From the NCBI GenBank assembly GCA_017893485.1, contig CM030365.1:32641000-32704999 (forward strand): DNA of 64,000 nucleotides. The letters are read 5' to 3'. The translations under genes and the position numbers were made by a program. Positions 20,689 through 33,004 of this stretch are shown piece by piece. Source of the stretch: Hemerocallis citrina. Its lineage: Eukaryota; Streptophyta; Magnoliopsida; Asparagales; Asphodelaceae. Positions within the stretch are counted from its first letter, which is position 1, and each line of letters opens with the position of its first letter. The notes under the pieces are model-generated. The model saw nothing but the letters and a program-made list of their open reading frames with translations, was not told where the DNA came from and searched no databases.

Positions 20689-21240
20689 TGATATGGCTAA
20701 AAATGGGATTAAATCAGAATCATTCAAATTGGAATCCTAAAGTTGTAGGGGCAAGATGGTAATTTCACCTACAGACGGGGCCGAATTGGGAACCGGGTCT
20801 CTCCTCTTGGACCCGCTGACCCATGAACAGACCTGTTCAACATAGAAAGGGTCACAACCCGCTAAGGACCAGGTCAATAGGATATGAGGAAATTCTGGCT
20901 CGTCCTTATCTACTGGAGGTGGTTTCGACCACTTCTATCTAGTCACACCGGGAAGTAGGGATTCGTTCTTATCCTGAAGCAGATCCCCACGGAGACTATA
21001 AATACCCCCTACCTCCTGCCGTTACAAGGTGATCACTCTTTATCTACCTAAACTCTTTCCCTTTCTTTACTGAGTAATGGCAAGAGCGTCGGAAGGTTCG
21101 TCGCCGAGATCCATCCTGGTGTTTCAAATGTTTGTGTAGGTCTGCGGGAGCACCAAGGAGTCAACTTGTCAACAAGGAAGAAGTCAGATTCATTCCGTTC
21201 GAGTTCCTACAAATTCACAAATTCTATCTATTGCCCCCAC
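20689..21240 (+). repeat. Tat 3' LTR (right end approximate)
   Basis: It starts TGATATGGCTAAAA directly after the PPT-like G run. TATAAATA is at 20997-21004 and the downstream leader has GAGTAATGGCAAGAGCGTCG, similar in arrangement to the Tat-type LTR near 51066-51180. Its 5' partner is outside the window. The end near 21240 is a guess where Tekay-type LTR sequence seems to begin. Confidence 0.6.
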
Positions 21241-22628
21241 ACCAGATTCAGCGGCAACAGGATCCAATAAATTTATGCATAAAAATCGTAGCCCATCGAC
21301 TCTAGAATCCATAACATCTCACGATTTCACAATCCGATTTATAGATTGTGAGATATCATGATTTTAGTACTATTATGTTGTAAATTCCAGAACACCGAAA
21401 CGTGCACGAAACCTACTATCCTGTCTCTTGTACTGAGATTTAGACCATGTTAACGATACTGGATCTAAGAACTTTATACTTGAAAATCGTAGCCCACAGA
21501 GTCTTGAATCCAGAACATCTTACGGTTTCTCAACCCAATTTATTGTTGCTGAGATATCACTGTTTTAGTACTGTGACTCCTGGATTTGCAGAACAAAACT
21601 ATGCACAAAACATCGAAACCAGTAAAGAATGAACTTTTACACATAACCACTGTACCTAGAATGTATCGTGTCATTATGCGTTGAAAACGGAAGGAAGTCT
21701 ACTTTCTATAATCTCTGATGGAATCGTATTTGCTTTCCTATAGCAACGATAAAGTGAGTTTGAATGGAGATATGTGCTGCTGTCTAGAAATTCATCTCTA
21801 AGTTTTTGCATATAAACCCATTATTTTCCATATTTAATGAATTGAAATATATATATATCATGCATGGCATATCCCTTGATATATTCTTGATATTGTATTG
21901 ATACTACCGTTCCACTAGTCGTACTGTGTGTTCCTGATTAATTATTGTAAAAAAATAACAAGCTGGGGTTATAAGGGTACGGCTTAGTAGTGGAGAATAT
22001 AGGGGAGTATACTCGAAAGGGGGCCCGTGTTTCCCAGAATTGTGAATCTTGATTCTTGATTCTTGATTAGACGATTCTTGATTACTTTATTCTTCATTAC
22101 ATGTCTTGTTTATTGATACTATCAGTGGAAGACCATAGTACATAATCCTATAGAATTCACTACTTAAGTCTAAATGTCACATGATTGATATGCACCTGAT
22201 TCTAAAATCGATAATAAAACCGATAAATTGAAGATTGACACTAAGCATGAATCTTGATTACATAATCCTTGATTCTTGATTACATGATTCTTAATCTTGA
22301 TTACATGATTCTTAATTCTTGATCACACGATTACATGATTCTTGATTGCATGATTATTGATAAACTGATCCCGGGTTACCAATTTATTATACTTTGAAGT
22401 CTTGAATACACTTGTTTACAGTTGTTACTTACATGACCATATTGTTCCAGTTCCTTGCTTCATTCTATATTGTATTCTACTATTTTTCAGTAATTGCAAT
22501 GCTACTTCTTGTTCCTTCCATATTATCTTGATATCTTACTATTTTACTACTTGTTGATACTTGCTGCCCGAAGCTTGCTCTAACAGGTACTTTCCCATTT
22601 TCTTTGAGTTAACATTTATACAGGTACA
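21241..22628 (+). repeat. Old Tekay-type LTR, left part (interrupted by element B)
   Basis: Several blocks match element B's LTR at a distance: GAGATATCACTGTTTTAGTA with the following CCAGATTT-like block, then the GGGGTTA...GTAGTGGAGAATATAG block near 21965, then a GCCCGAAGCTTGC block at 22566. A roughly 200-bp module is duplicated (AAAATCGTAGCCCA at 21284 and 21483). At 22042-22345 there is a minisatellite of GATTCTTGATTAC-like units. The LTR start was not found, so it is 5' truncated or its start is too diverged. Confidence 0.65.
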
Positions 22629-23084
22629 TGTAACCCCTGTTTTCCATTTTATGTATTTTTCGGTGTATTTTTTTTTGTGTATTTCCTCATTTTATCTTTT
22701 TTTGGACCGTATATTGGATCTTCTTTTTCAACATATTCATTATATTGTCGTGTCTTCTTTTATTTGAGTTCTTGATTCTGTTATCTCCTATTGTTTCGAC
22801 TCTATTTGATCGAGCTTGTATTTTGACCCCCATTATTTATCCATGTCCTATTTTGTTCAATTATTTTAAACCCTATTCTAAGTCTCTTTTTGGATCTACT
22901 CATACCCATTAAAACCCTATAACCTATACCCTATAAGCCTAACTAAACCTAATACCCTATTTTTATTCCCAAGCCCAACCTGTTATCAATACTCCACCCG
23001 TTAACAACCTAAACACCCAAACTCATTCCCGTATTCCCCTTACACCCATTAGCCACCACCTAACCCTAATATCCCTATTCCTTA

Positions 23085-23130
23085 TCTAAATATATGTAGC
23101 ACTCTGTTCACCTTCCCCTAACCACCCACT

Positions 23131-23182
<52 letters not shown>
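23085..23182 (+). promoter_or_regulatory. Candidate promoter and (CT)n leader in the left LTR of element B
   Basis: A TATA-like CTAAATATATG lies at about 23087-23097 and is followed by a pure CT repeat at about 23132-23181. The right LTR repeats this arrangement (about 32958-33062). CT repeats just after a TATA box are common in plant promoters and 5' leaders. Start site not determined. Confidence 0.5.
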
Positions 23183-23185
<3 letters not shown>

Positions 23186-25220
23186 TTCCTTCCCATCCTT
23201 TCTCCCGACCCCTGCTCCACTCCTGCACCGTGGTCCCCATCTCCTCCTGCATCGCGAGACAGCCAGCCAGCATCCCTCCTCCCGACGACGTGCCACCACA
23301 GCAAGCGCACCGCACCCACTGCACCTTGCACTGCCCTGCTCTCTCCCGTCCATCCTCGTACCCTCGAAGCCTGCAGCAAGCCGTGACAGTCGCGGTGCTC
23401 CCCCCGATGCCGACCAGAGAACAGCAGCAACAGCATACTGCTGTGTGCTGTGCTTTTCCTCCATCGACAGACTAGACCAACAGTGCCACCGACTGTTGTC
23501 GCCGTGCCGTCGTCCCCCTTGCTGTTGGGAGTTGCCGTTTGTGTTTGGTCTGGTGTGCACGTGCATCTCCCGTGCATGTGTTACTTGGTAGAGAAGTTCT
23601 CACTTCGTATTCGTGGTTCTCTCGTTCATTGAGTTTGTTGCCCGGGAAACCATTCCCGTTATTCTCTTCTCTTCGTCATTTTTGTCGTCAGATTCCAAGC
23701 AAGTAACTTGTATTCTTTTCTTTGTGTAATACAAGTACTAAATACCGCCTATAGTGTAGTTGTGTTCTAGAGAAATTTCTTGTGTGAAACCCCTGTTGTA
23801 TCTTGTCTCTATTGTGTTGACCCGCCCTTAGTTCTCTCAATACACACATAACATGAAATAACTTAGGGATGACCACTTCTTGTTGTATACATACATGTTG
23901 TTCCTGACTTGTTGTATGATCTCGTATGCTTGATGTGTTGATTAGTAGTATACTTGTTGTAGACTTGTGAAATACCCTATACCATGTTGCTTGGACATGT
24001 AGTGTACCATATTTCACGTTTGGTTATGTTTTGGAAGAGTTTCATGTGAACTAGTTGATTTTGAGCATGAAGGATATTTTCTGTTTTTGCCGATTTCTCC
24101 ATTTTTTATCAGTATTTTAGACCCTATTAAGGTCAGTATATGAAAGTTATTTGTGAACATGAATTAGAGAATTCTGTATACTTTCCATATTTTTTGATAG
24201 ATCTCAGTTTCGATTTATGAGTTGCGAGTTAGGACTATATTACTACAGATGTGTTTAAAATTCCTGATCCAGGTTTATATGAATTCTGTATAGTAATTTA
24301 TTTTTCTACTGATGCTAAAGACAATATTTTGATCCAATATTTTGCTGGTTACAACTAGATTTAATTGGGATTAACCCCTAATTTTTTTGGATTTAATTGA
24401 TAACTTTTATGAACTATTCTTTGCTTACAAACAACTACTGTACATGCAGAATTTTCATGTTGTTCAGTAAATAAACCTAATTTTGACCTGATTCTAATTG
24501 CTGTCTAGAAAAACTTTATGAATATGAATTATAGCCTACTGTATCTATTTTATCACCCATTTGACGGATCTGGATTTCAATTTATATTTTGTAATATATT
24601 GTTGTTTTAATACTACTATGTTTGTGTTTCCAGATTTACAAAACTACTGTATCTTGCTGCTTTCTAATTTTTCTTGACTATTCTACTTATGTTGGAAAAT
24701 TATGAAACTTTATTTTCTGTTACTAAACATATGAGGGAATACCCTAGATTTTTCTTGGATTTAATCAGTAAGTTTTTATGCCATTTTCCTGATTATGAAA
24801 ATAAACTTCTGATTTCTAGCTGAATATGTTTTCTGGATTCAAATCTATTTTGGGATTTGTTTTTTGTGAAATACCATATAACTTGTATATATTTTCTGGA
24901 TTCGGACGAGAGTCTATTTTCCAGATTCTTTGATGGATCCATATTTGCATGTTTATAGCAATGGGAATCCCAGATTTGGTGCTGCACTGTCTTACTATCC
25001 TGCATTATAATTTTCGTTGTTCTACCCTTTTGTGTGTTGTCTATCACCTGTACATATTTATCTTTCAGCCTGAACTTGTTACCTGTTTATGCCATGTTAG
25101 TCTTGCTCTGTTTTGTGACAAATACATGCCTGTTTGATGATGATAACAATTAATCAAGCCGGGGTTAAGAAAAAGATCTAGTAGTGAAAAATATAGAAAT
25201 GTGTACTTAGAAAGGGGGTT

Positions 25221-26549
25221 GTGTTTCCCACCTGTTACGTGTTCATGACTACATGATACACGATCCTGTTTACCTGATTACCCGACTGCATGCTTCCCTA
25301 TAGGAAGATGTACTTGAAATAGGACCACTAGGTTTTACCTGTACCTATTTACCTGATTACCTGACTACACACTTCCCTATAGGAAGGTGTACTCGGAAGA
25401 GAACCAATAGGTTCTACCTGTTCCTGTTCCTGTTTTCCTGATCCCTGAGTACACGGCCCTATGGACTCCACTACGAAATCAAAAGAAACTTGTTCGAATG
25501 TAGCAACCATGTGGTTAAAACCTGGGACGCATGAAGTGCTACCTAGATAGTAATAATACAAGACCTGACAAAACCTGTTTACCTGTATACCTGTTACCTG
25601 TTTACCTGTTCACTTTTTCATCCTTTACCTGTTTACCCGTTCTATGTTTACCTGTTTACCTGCCTGCTTGACATCTGTTACATGTTACCCGTAGCCGGTT
25701 AGCACATTATGTATTTGATTCTATTCATGATTTATGCTAGTTGTTTTATTTTGTTATCATGTCTATTCCATACTATGTTTGTTTCTGATGTTATTCTATA
25801 TTTGTTTATCCTTTTTCCTTGTACTTGTGCCTGCACTACAAGCGGCCCGTAACTTGCATTGACAGGCGATTTGTTTTCTTTTTCCTCTTCCTGCAATTTA
25901 TTAAATTGCAGATCATGGAGATCAGCTGCCCGATGGAGTAGGTGATCTGAGATACCTGTTGCTGGAGTTTTGCTATTATCATTTCCTGCTATTATTATTA
26001 TTATTTCATGTTCCTATTTGAATAAATGTATCTGTTACTTAGATTATTTGTATTGAGCAATGTGACCCAAGATTATTGACTTGTTCAGATCTGGTTTATT
26101 TGAAATTTATTAAGTTTTGTTTCAAGTAAATTCCTGTTGGTATATTTATTCATATATGCATGCGTGGTTGACTTCTCTTGCTTCCTACTCTGATTATTCC
26201 TGTTAAATGTTGTAAAGATCCTGACAGCTTATGAATGATGAAAATCATTAGCTGGGCTTAGTCACGTATCCGTATTCCGTATTCTCATTTTGGGAAGCGG
26301 GGCGTGACAGTACATGTGATGATTATAGAAGGAACTAGAATTTTCGTTGTTCTATCCTTTTATGTGTTGTCTATCACCTATACATGTTTATCTTTCAGCC
26401 TGAACCTGTTACCTGTTTATGCCATGTTATTTCTGCCCTGTTTGTGACACATACATGCTTGTTTGATAATAATAACAAATAATCAAGATGGGGTTAAGGA
26501 AAAGATGTAGCAGTGGAAAATATAGAAATGTATACTTAGAAGGTGGCCC
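25221..26549 (+). repeat. 1,329-bp duplicated unit inside the left LTR of element B
   Basis: GTGTTTCCC occurs at 25221 and again at 26550, so the unit is 1,329 bp. The same distance separates GAACT in the right LTR (34875-34879) from GAACT in the right flank (36204-36208). The unit is therefore a rotated copy of the right LTR tail plus 27 bp of flank. The sequence is closest to the right LTR through this whole unit, but not to its left or beyond 26757. Confidence 0.85.
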
Positions 26550-27649
26550 GTGTTTCCCACCTGTTACGTGTTCATGACTACATGATACACGATCCTGTTT
26601 ACCTGATTACCCGACTGCATGCTTCCCTATAGGAAGATGTACTTGAAATAGGACCACTAGGTTTTACCTGTACCTATTTACCTGATTACCTGACTACACA
26701 CTTCCCTATAGGAAGGTGTACTCGGAAGAGAACCAATAGGTTCTACCTGTTCCTGTTTCTGTTTTCCTGATCCCTGAGTACACGGCCCTATGGACTCCAC
26801 TACGAAATCTAAATGAAACTTGTTCGAATGTAGCAACCATGTGGTTAAAACCTGGGACGCATGAAGTGCTACCTAGATAGTAATAATACAAGACCTGACA
26901 AAACCTGTTTACCTGTATACCTGTTACCTGTTTACCTGTTCACCTGTTCATCTGTTACCTGTTTACCTGTTACATGTTTACCTGTTTACCTGCTTGCTTG
27001 ACATTTGTTACATATTACCCGTACCCTGTTAGCACATTATGTATTTGATTCTGTTCATGATTCATGCTAGTTATTCTATTTTGTTATCATGTCTATTCCA
27101 AGCTATGTTTGTTTCTGCTATTATTCTATATTTGTTTACCCTTTTTCCCTATACTTGTGCCTACACTACAAGCGGCCCGTAACTTGCATTGACGGGCGAT
27201 TTGTTTTCTTTTTCCTCTTCCTGCAATTTATTAAATTACATATCATGGAGATCAACTGCCCGATGGAGTAGGTGATCTGATATACTAGTTGCTAGAGTTT
27301 TGCTATTATCATTTCCTGCTATTATTATTATTATTATTTCTTGTTCCTATTTGAATAAATGTATCTGTTACTTGGATTATTTGTATTGGGCAATATGACC
27401 CCGGATTATTGACTTGTTTAGATCTGGTTTATTTGAAATTTATTAAGTTTTGTTTCAAGTAAATTTCTGTTGGTATATAGATTCATATATACGTGGTTGA
27501 CTTCTCTTGCTTCCTACTCTGATTATTCCTATGAAATGTTGTAAAGGTCCTAACAGCTTATGGATGATGAAAATTATTCGCTGGGCTTAGTCACGTATCC
27601 GTATTCCTTATTTTCTTTTTGGGAAGCAGGGCGTGACAAGGTTTTTAGT

Positions 27650-27662
27650 AGGTATCAGAGCC
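27650..27662 (+). other. Primer binding site of element B (degenerate)
   Basis: AGGTATCAGAGCC differs from the initiator-Met-type PBS by the first base and lies 12 bp after the LTR end, farther than in element A. Confidence 0.75.
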
Positions 27663-27812
27663 CATATTTGGCTATTGTATTAGTTTGACTAATATATTGG
27701 ACAAGCTTAGCTCAATCTGGGATTTGCTCAACAGTACACAGACCATGCATACATAAATGAATAATAATCAACTTTGATCTGGATGCTAATTTTTTTTGAT
27801 TTTGTGCAGATC

Positions 27813-29017
27813 ATGGCTCGTAAAGGTTCTACTTCTCGTTCTCGAAAGATCAGCCCAGGCTTGAGACCGTTACCAATGTGTTGGAATGGTTGATCAATAT
27901 ACAGCAGAACCACAGTGACTTGGTGATGGTTGCCTTGGAAGCTGCTCGGGTTTTGCCTCTCGCTGTGCCTATGCAGGCAGCTCTCCTCCCCGTCCGAGTA
28001 CAATCACGGATTTTATGAGGCTGCATCTTGACAGATTCTCCAGAACTGAGACGCCTTTGGAGGCAGAACAGTGGTTGATCTGGACTGAGCAGTTGCTTTT
28101 GGCAGCCAGAGTTGCAGATCCTGATAGAGTGGATGTGGTGGCCATCCTACTAGTGGATCTGGCCCATATTTGGTGGAGGTTCGAGTCCGAAAGGTTGGAG
28201 CGACCGATTGCTTGGGCCACGTTCACTAAGAGCTTCTTGGAGAAGTTCTTTCCTAGAAGCACTCGAGTGAAAATGGAGCAACAGTTTCTGGCCCTAAAAC
28301 AGGTTGGTCGTTATTCTATTTTGGAATTTTTGTTACATATTGTCCATGCAATGTTGTAACATGAGACTTTCTTGAAACATGGCTCCAGGTCTGTAGATGA
28401 GTATGCAGCTAAATTTACAAGAATTAGCTGCTTCACAGCCATTCTTGTGGCGAATGAAGAGAACAGGAATCGTAGATTCACGTTGGGACTTGAGCGAGAG
28501 ATTAAGGTGCAGCTTATCTCCCTCCACTTATGTACTTATGTTGAAGCTCTTGAGGCAGCTCGAGCTCAGGAACAGGCTTGTGGTGGGTTGGCTCTATCCC
28601 AGTGGACTGTTCCGCACTCTGCTGTTGCTATGCCCTCTGGTGGGCCGATTCGGAGGCTTATCTCAGCCCATCCTGTCAGGACAGCTCCTTACTCTTCTGC
28701 TGGTTCCTAGAGCAATGGTTTCTGTGACTTCTGCCAGTTGGCTGGGCATGATCGCAGGTAATGTAGACGCGCCAATCGCCGATGCTTCAGGTGTGGCGCT
28801 ACTAACCATTCAGTGCGAGATTGACCGCAGCCGCAGCAGCAGTTAGCTCCTCCAATCAGGGGTCCAGTTCAGCAGGTAGCCCCAGCTCGTGGTCCAGTCA
28901 GGCCACCGCTTCCTCCCTAGCACCAGATTGTCGGTCAGAGGACCGTTGTTCCCAGGAGAGTTCAGGATTTCAACCTGACTGCTGCTGATGCTGAGACAGC
29001 AGAGGGTGTTGTTGTAG
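27813..29017 (+). pseudogene. gag: Gag of element B, degenerate
   Basis: The start is probably ATG 27813 (MARKGSTSRSRK). Frames shift near 27860-28010. The capsid domain is at about 28015-28560, with EQWLIWTEQLL and WATFTKSFLEKFFP. An insertion of about 80 bp with a stop splits it near 28300-28380. Two zinc knuckles near 28715-28830 are damaged: stop codons occupy a residue just before the last Cys of the first and the last Cys of the second. The C-terminal tail [12 protein letters not shown] leads to the predicted intron at 29018. Confidence 0.85.
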
Positions 29018-29178
29018 GTATATTTTGCTTCTATTGTTTTGTTGTTTTTGTTGTTTCTCTTTTGCTTCTTTCATTTCTTTTGCATTATTGTTTCTTGTTA
29101 TCTTTCTGCATTGTGTTTTTTCTCACTCCTGTTCATCCATTCTTTTCTTTTTTCCTGTCTCTTTTGATTCTATCTTAG
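29018..29178 (+). other. Predicted gag-pol junction intron of element B (161 bp, phase 1)
   Basis: The donor is TTGTAG|GTATATT and the acceptor CTATCTTAG|GTG. The interval is extremely T-rich and, read through, would encode about 50 hydrophobic residues ending in the TAG of the acceptor. Removing it joins gag to the protease in frame through a Gly codon split after its first base, the same phase and place as in element A. The two introns differ in length and show no obvious sequence identity. Confidence 0.7.
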
Positions 29179-30480
29179 GTGTTGTCCTTATTTGTTCTTT
29201 CCTTGCTCATGTTTTTTTTTATTCCAGGGCAACCCATTCCTTCATCTCTTCTCGGTTCGTGGCTCGCCATTGGTTGGAGTGCAGCATCATGTTAGAGGCT
29301 TGGAACATTGTGACAGGTGGTGGAGTTGTCATTTGTTCCCAGGAGTGCATGCAGTGTCCCGTGATTATTGGCGGTGCAGATTTCAAGGCCAACCTGATTG
29401 TGATTGAGAATTTAGAATTCGACGTCCTTCTCGGTATGGATGGGTTAGATGAATCCCACGCCATTATTAATTGCCGTGCCAATAAAGTTGTATTCCAGAT
29501 TCCAGATTGCGCAGAGTTTAAGTTCCTTGCCGGGGAGATGCCCCTTGGCCGAGCTGAGACTGCAGTTGATCCAGAGGTTTGTGCGATGGAATTGCATTCA
29601 GGCTGTGAGGATGCGCCTTTAGTAGTGCGGGATTTCCTGGATGTTTTTCCAGAGGTGTTGCCTGGCCTATCCCCTAATAGGGATGTGGAGTTCGGTACTG
29701 AAGTTCAGTCTGGTACGGTGCTGATATCGAAGAGTCCCTACAGGATGGCACCGGTTGAGTTAGCAGAGCTTAAGGTGCAGATTCAGGAATTACTGGATTT
29801 AGGGCTCATCAGACCCAGTGTTTTGCCTTGGGGTGCTCCAGTCCTTTTTGTAAACAAGAAGGATAACAGTGTCACTGTGAAGAACCGACATCCGTTGCCC
29901 AGGATCGATGATTTATTTGATCAGTTAAGTGTATCTGCTATTTTCTCGAAGTTGGATCTTTTTTTCGGGTATCATCATGTCAAGGTGAAGGTGACTGATG
30001 TACAGAAGACTGCATTCAGGACCAGATATGGACACTATGAGTATCTTGTGATGCCGTTCGGGGTCACGAACGTGCCTGCTATATTCATGAGTCTTATGAA
30101 CAGGGTCTTTTCCCAGTTCCTAGATAGATTTGTGGTGGTCTTCATTGATGACACTCTGGTGTATTCTCGGAATCGGGAAGATCATGCTGAGCATCTTAGG
30201 TTGGTTCTGCAGACTTTGAGAGAGAATCAGCTCTATGGAAAACTCACTAAGTGTGAGTTTTGGCTCAATAGGGCCACTTTCTTAGGGCACATTATCTCGG
30301 GCGATGATATTTTTGTGGATCCGGCCAAGGTTGAGGCTGCGAAGGATTGGCCTGTTCCCAAGTCAGTTTCTGAGGTGAGGAGTTTTCTTGGTCTAGCTGG
30401 CTATTATCGGAAATTTGTTTAAGACTTTTCGAAGATAGTAGGACCATTGACTAAGCTAACTGGGAAGGATGAGAAGTTCT
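29179..30480 (+). pseudogene. pol: Protease and reverse transcriptase of element B, degenerate
   Basis: The protease starts within [12 protein letters not shown]; its active site is damaged ([10 protein letters not shown] where a DSGATHSFIS-like motif is expected). RT follows with FIDDTLVYS near 30145. About 12 codons are missing at KKDNSVTV near 29865, removing the [12 protein letters not shown] motif needed for nucleotide handling. A TAA at 30421 ends the long frame before the RNase H, where QDF is the usual reading. Confidence 0.88.
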
Positions 30481-32403
30481 AAGTTCTATTGGTCTGAGGC
30501 TTGCTGTGAGGCTTTTGCAAAGTTGAAGAGTAGGTTGACGTCATTTCCAGTGTTGACTATTCCACATTGTTCAGGCAGATTTATAGTTCACTGTGATGCT
30601 TCGGGTAAGGGTCTTGGAGCAGTTCTGATGCAGAAGGGCCGAGTCGTTGCTTATGCATCGAGGCAGTTGAGGCAGCATGAGAATAACTATCTGACTCATG
30701 ACTTAGAGTTAGCAGTAGTAATCTTTGTTTTGAAGCTGTGGAGACATTATTTACTTGGAGACCGAGTGGAGATCTTTATGACCACAAAAATCTCAAGTAC
30801 GTCTTCACCTAGAAGGAGTTGAACATCAGGAAAAGGCGTTGGTTGGAACTTATGGCCGATTATGACATCAGTTTGCAATACCATCCTGGTAGAGTCAACA
30901 TGGTGCCAGATGCTTTGAGCAGGAGACCGACAGCTATGTTCCTGACTCGGCAAAAGGATTTGGTTGAGTAGATGCGGAGGTTGGAGTTGGATGTGTTGTT
31001 GCTGAGTTCTAATTGGAGTTGTTTTGTGCTCCAACTTCAGTCGTCTCTTGTTGATCAGATCAAAGAGGCGCAGGCTGGTGATGTGTAGTTGCTGGATTTT
31101 CGAGCTGAGGTTGAGTCTGGTTTCGGAACGGACATAGTTATTCATGCTGATTGATCGCTTCGTTTTGGGTCCAGGTTGTGTGTCCCAAAGGGTGAAGTTC
31201 GTCAGAGGTTGCTTAACGAAGCCCACCAGTCATCGTATTCTAACCATCCTGGAGGTACTAAGATATATCGGGATTTGAAGCTTCATTTCTGGTGGCTGGT
31301 ATGAAGAGGGCTATGGCTCGGTTTGAATCTCAGTGTTTGATCTGCTAGCAAGTGAAGGCAGAGCATCAGAGGACCGCCGGACTTCTTCAACTGCTTCACA
31401 TTCCGGAGTGGAAGAGGGAACACATCACTATGGATTTTGTGATCGATTGGCCGAGGAGTCCTAAGGGTCATAATGTCATTTGGGTGATTGTCGACCGACT
31501 GACGAAGAGTGCTCACTTCATTCCTTTCCGTGTCAGACAGCCTACTAAGAGCCTAGCTGAGAAGTACATGCAAGAGATCGTCAGTCTTCATGGGGTTCTA
31601 ATCAGTATTGTATCCGACAGGGATAAGAGATTCAGATCTCAATTTTGGAAGAGTCTTCAAAGTAGTTTGGAGAGTAAATTAAAGTACAGTACAACTTTTC
31701 ATCCCCAGACTGATGGACAGTCAGAGAGGACCATCCAGATTCTTGAGGACATGTTGAGGTCTTGTATGCTGTAGTTCGGTGGATCATGGGAGGACCTTCT
31801 ACATCTCATAAAGTTCTCGTACAATAACAGCTTTCAGGCCAGTCTTAAAGCTGCACGGTTCGAGGCACTTTATGGGCAGAAGTGCAGATCACCAGTGTAC
31901 TGGGATGACATTGGTGAGCGAAAGTTGTTGGATCTGGAGTTGATCACCAGGATAGTTGATGCGGTAACTCAGATCAGGAAGTACTTGCAGGCAGCTCAGG
32001 ATAGGCAGAGGTGATGGGCTGATGTCCATCGGAGAGCTTCAGAGTTTGAGGTTGGTGACCATGTTTTTCTAAAGATATCGCCTTGGCGAGATGTCATTCA
32101 GTTTGGTGGTAGGGGCAAGCTTAGCCCTAGGTTCATTGGACCGTTCGATATCGTGGAACGAATATGCAAGGTGGCCTAACGTCTTGCATTGCCACCGGCG
32201 ATATATCCGCGATGATAGCCACCTGATCGTCGGATTTGACTTGTGAGATTCCGCCAGTTGCTATTTTGGATCGGTAGGAGAAAGTGCTTAAGAACAAGGT
32301 CATCAAGCTGGTTCGTATTTCTTGGAATCCTCACTCGCCAGGTGAGTCGACTTGGGAGCTGGAGGAGGAGATTCAGCAGAAGTTTCCTCATCTATTTGAG
32401 TAG
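30481..32403 (+). pseudogene. pol: RNase H, integrase and chromodomain of element B, degenerate
   Basis: RNase H (about 30490-30800) has [11 protein letters not shown] and [11 protein letters not shown] frameshift breaks its end near 30780, where a [12 protein letters not shown] motif continues in another frame. The integrase zinc region is broken near 31300-31350. The core is clear at 31352-31774, with TMDFVIDWP, SDRDKRF and QTDGQSERT. Several TAG or TGA codons follow. The chromodomain survives near 32275-32400 with ISWNPHSPGESTWELEEE, ending at the stop at 32401-32403. Confidence 0.86.
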
Positions 32404-32483
32404 TTTTTGTTATGTTCTTTCTTTTCTTTTCGGGGTTACCTTACGTACCTCTTGTTTGAATTTCGAGGACGATATTCTTCTTG

Positions 32484-32499
32484 TTAGGTGGGTAGGATT
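32484..32499 (+). other. Polypurine tract of element B
   Basis: TTAGGTGGGTAGGATT sits immediately before the right LTR and is purine-rich though interrupted by T. Confidence 0.65.
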
Positions 32500-33004
32500 T
32501 GTAACCCCTTTTTTCCATTTTATATATTTTTGGGTGTATTTTTCTTTTTTTGTATTTTCTCATTTTATCATTTTTTGGACCGTATATTGGATCTTCTTTT
32601 TTAATATATTCATTCTTTTGTCGTGTCGTCTTTTATGTGAGTTCTTGATTCCGTTATCTTCTATTATTTTGTCTCTATTTGTTCGAGCTTGTATTTTGAC
32701 CCCCATTATTTATTCATGTCCTATGTTGTTCATTTATTTTAAACCCTATTCTGAGTCTCTTTTTGAATCTACTCATACCCATTAAAACCCTATAACCTAT
32801 ACCCTATAAGCCTAACTAAACCCAATACCTTGTTTTTATTCCCAAGCCCAACCCGTTATCAATACTCCACCCGTTAACAACCCAAATACCCTAACTCATA
32901 CCTGTATACCCCCTACACCCGTTAGCCACAACCTAATCCTAATATCCCCATTCCCCATCTAAATATATATAGCACCCTGTTCACCTTCCCCTAACCACTC
33001 GCCG

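Larger units (their letters stand above)
1..21240 (+). mobile_element. Tat-lineage Ty3/gypsy retrotransposon, 5' truncated by the window edge
   Basis: The order is gag tail/protease, RT, RNase H, a second archaeal-type RNase H, integrase, a long 3' region with antisense ORFs and tandem repeats, PPT and 3' LTR. A second RNase H after the first, together with antisense ORFs and 3' tandem repeats, is characteristic of the plant Tat lineage (Ogre, Retand and Grande relatives). The element is dead: pol is broken by several stops and frameshifts and the RT active site is altered. A younger Tekay element (8461-19292) sits inside its second tandem array. The right end is approximate because the end of the 3' LTR was not found. 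Confidence 0.85.
22629..27638 (+). repeat. Left LTR of element B, enlarged by an internal duplication
   Basis: It is 5,010 bp long whereas the right LTR is 3,682 bp. A complete LTR end occurs at 26309, followed by 27 bp of host sequence (26310-26336) identical but for one base to the DNA right of the element (36182-36208), and then a partial LTR (26337-27638). Subtracting the 1,329-bp unit leaves 3,681 bp, the size of the right LTR. Confidence 0.9.

Noticed and set aside
20494..20691. 65-codon ORF before the Tat 3' LTR
   Set aside because: It is short, ends across the PPT, and shows no recognisable motif.
23086..23632. Several overlapping ORFs in the GC-rich part of the left LTR of element B, and equivalents at 32959-33628
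   Set aside because: They run through a CT microsatellite and LTR leader, differ between the two LTRs, and match no family.
28300..28385. Another intron in gag of element B (GT near 28303, AG near 28389)
   Set aside because: Removing it leads to a stop within a few codons, so it looks like an insertion rather than an intron.
29025..29180. A hydrophobic N-terminus that looks like membrane segments on the long pol frame of element B
   Set aside because: It is the translation of a T-rich tract bounded by GT and AG, better explained as an intron.
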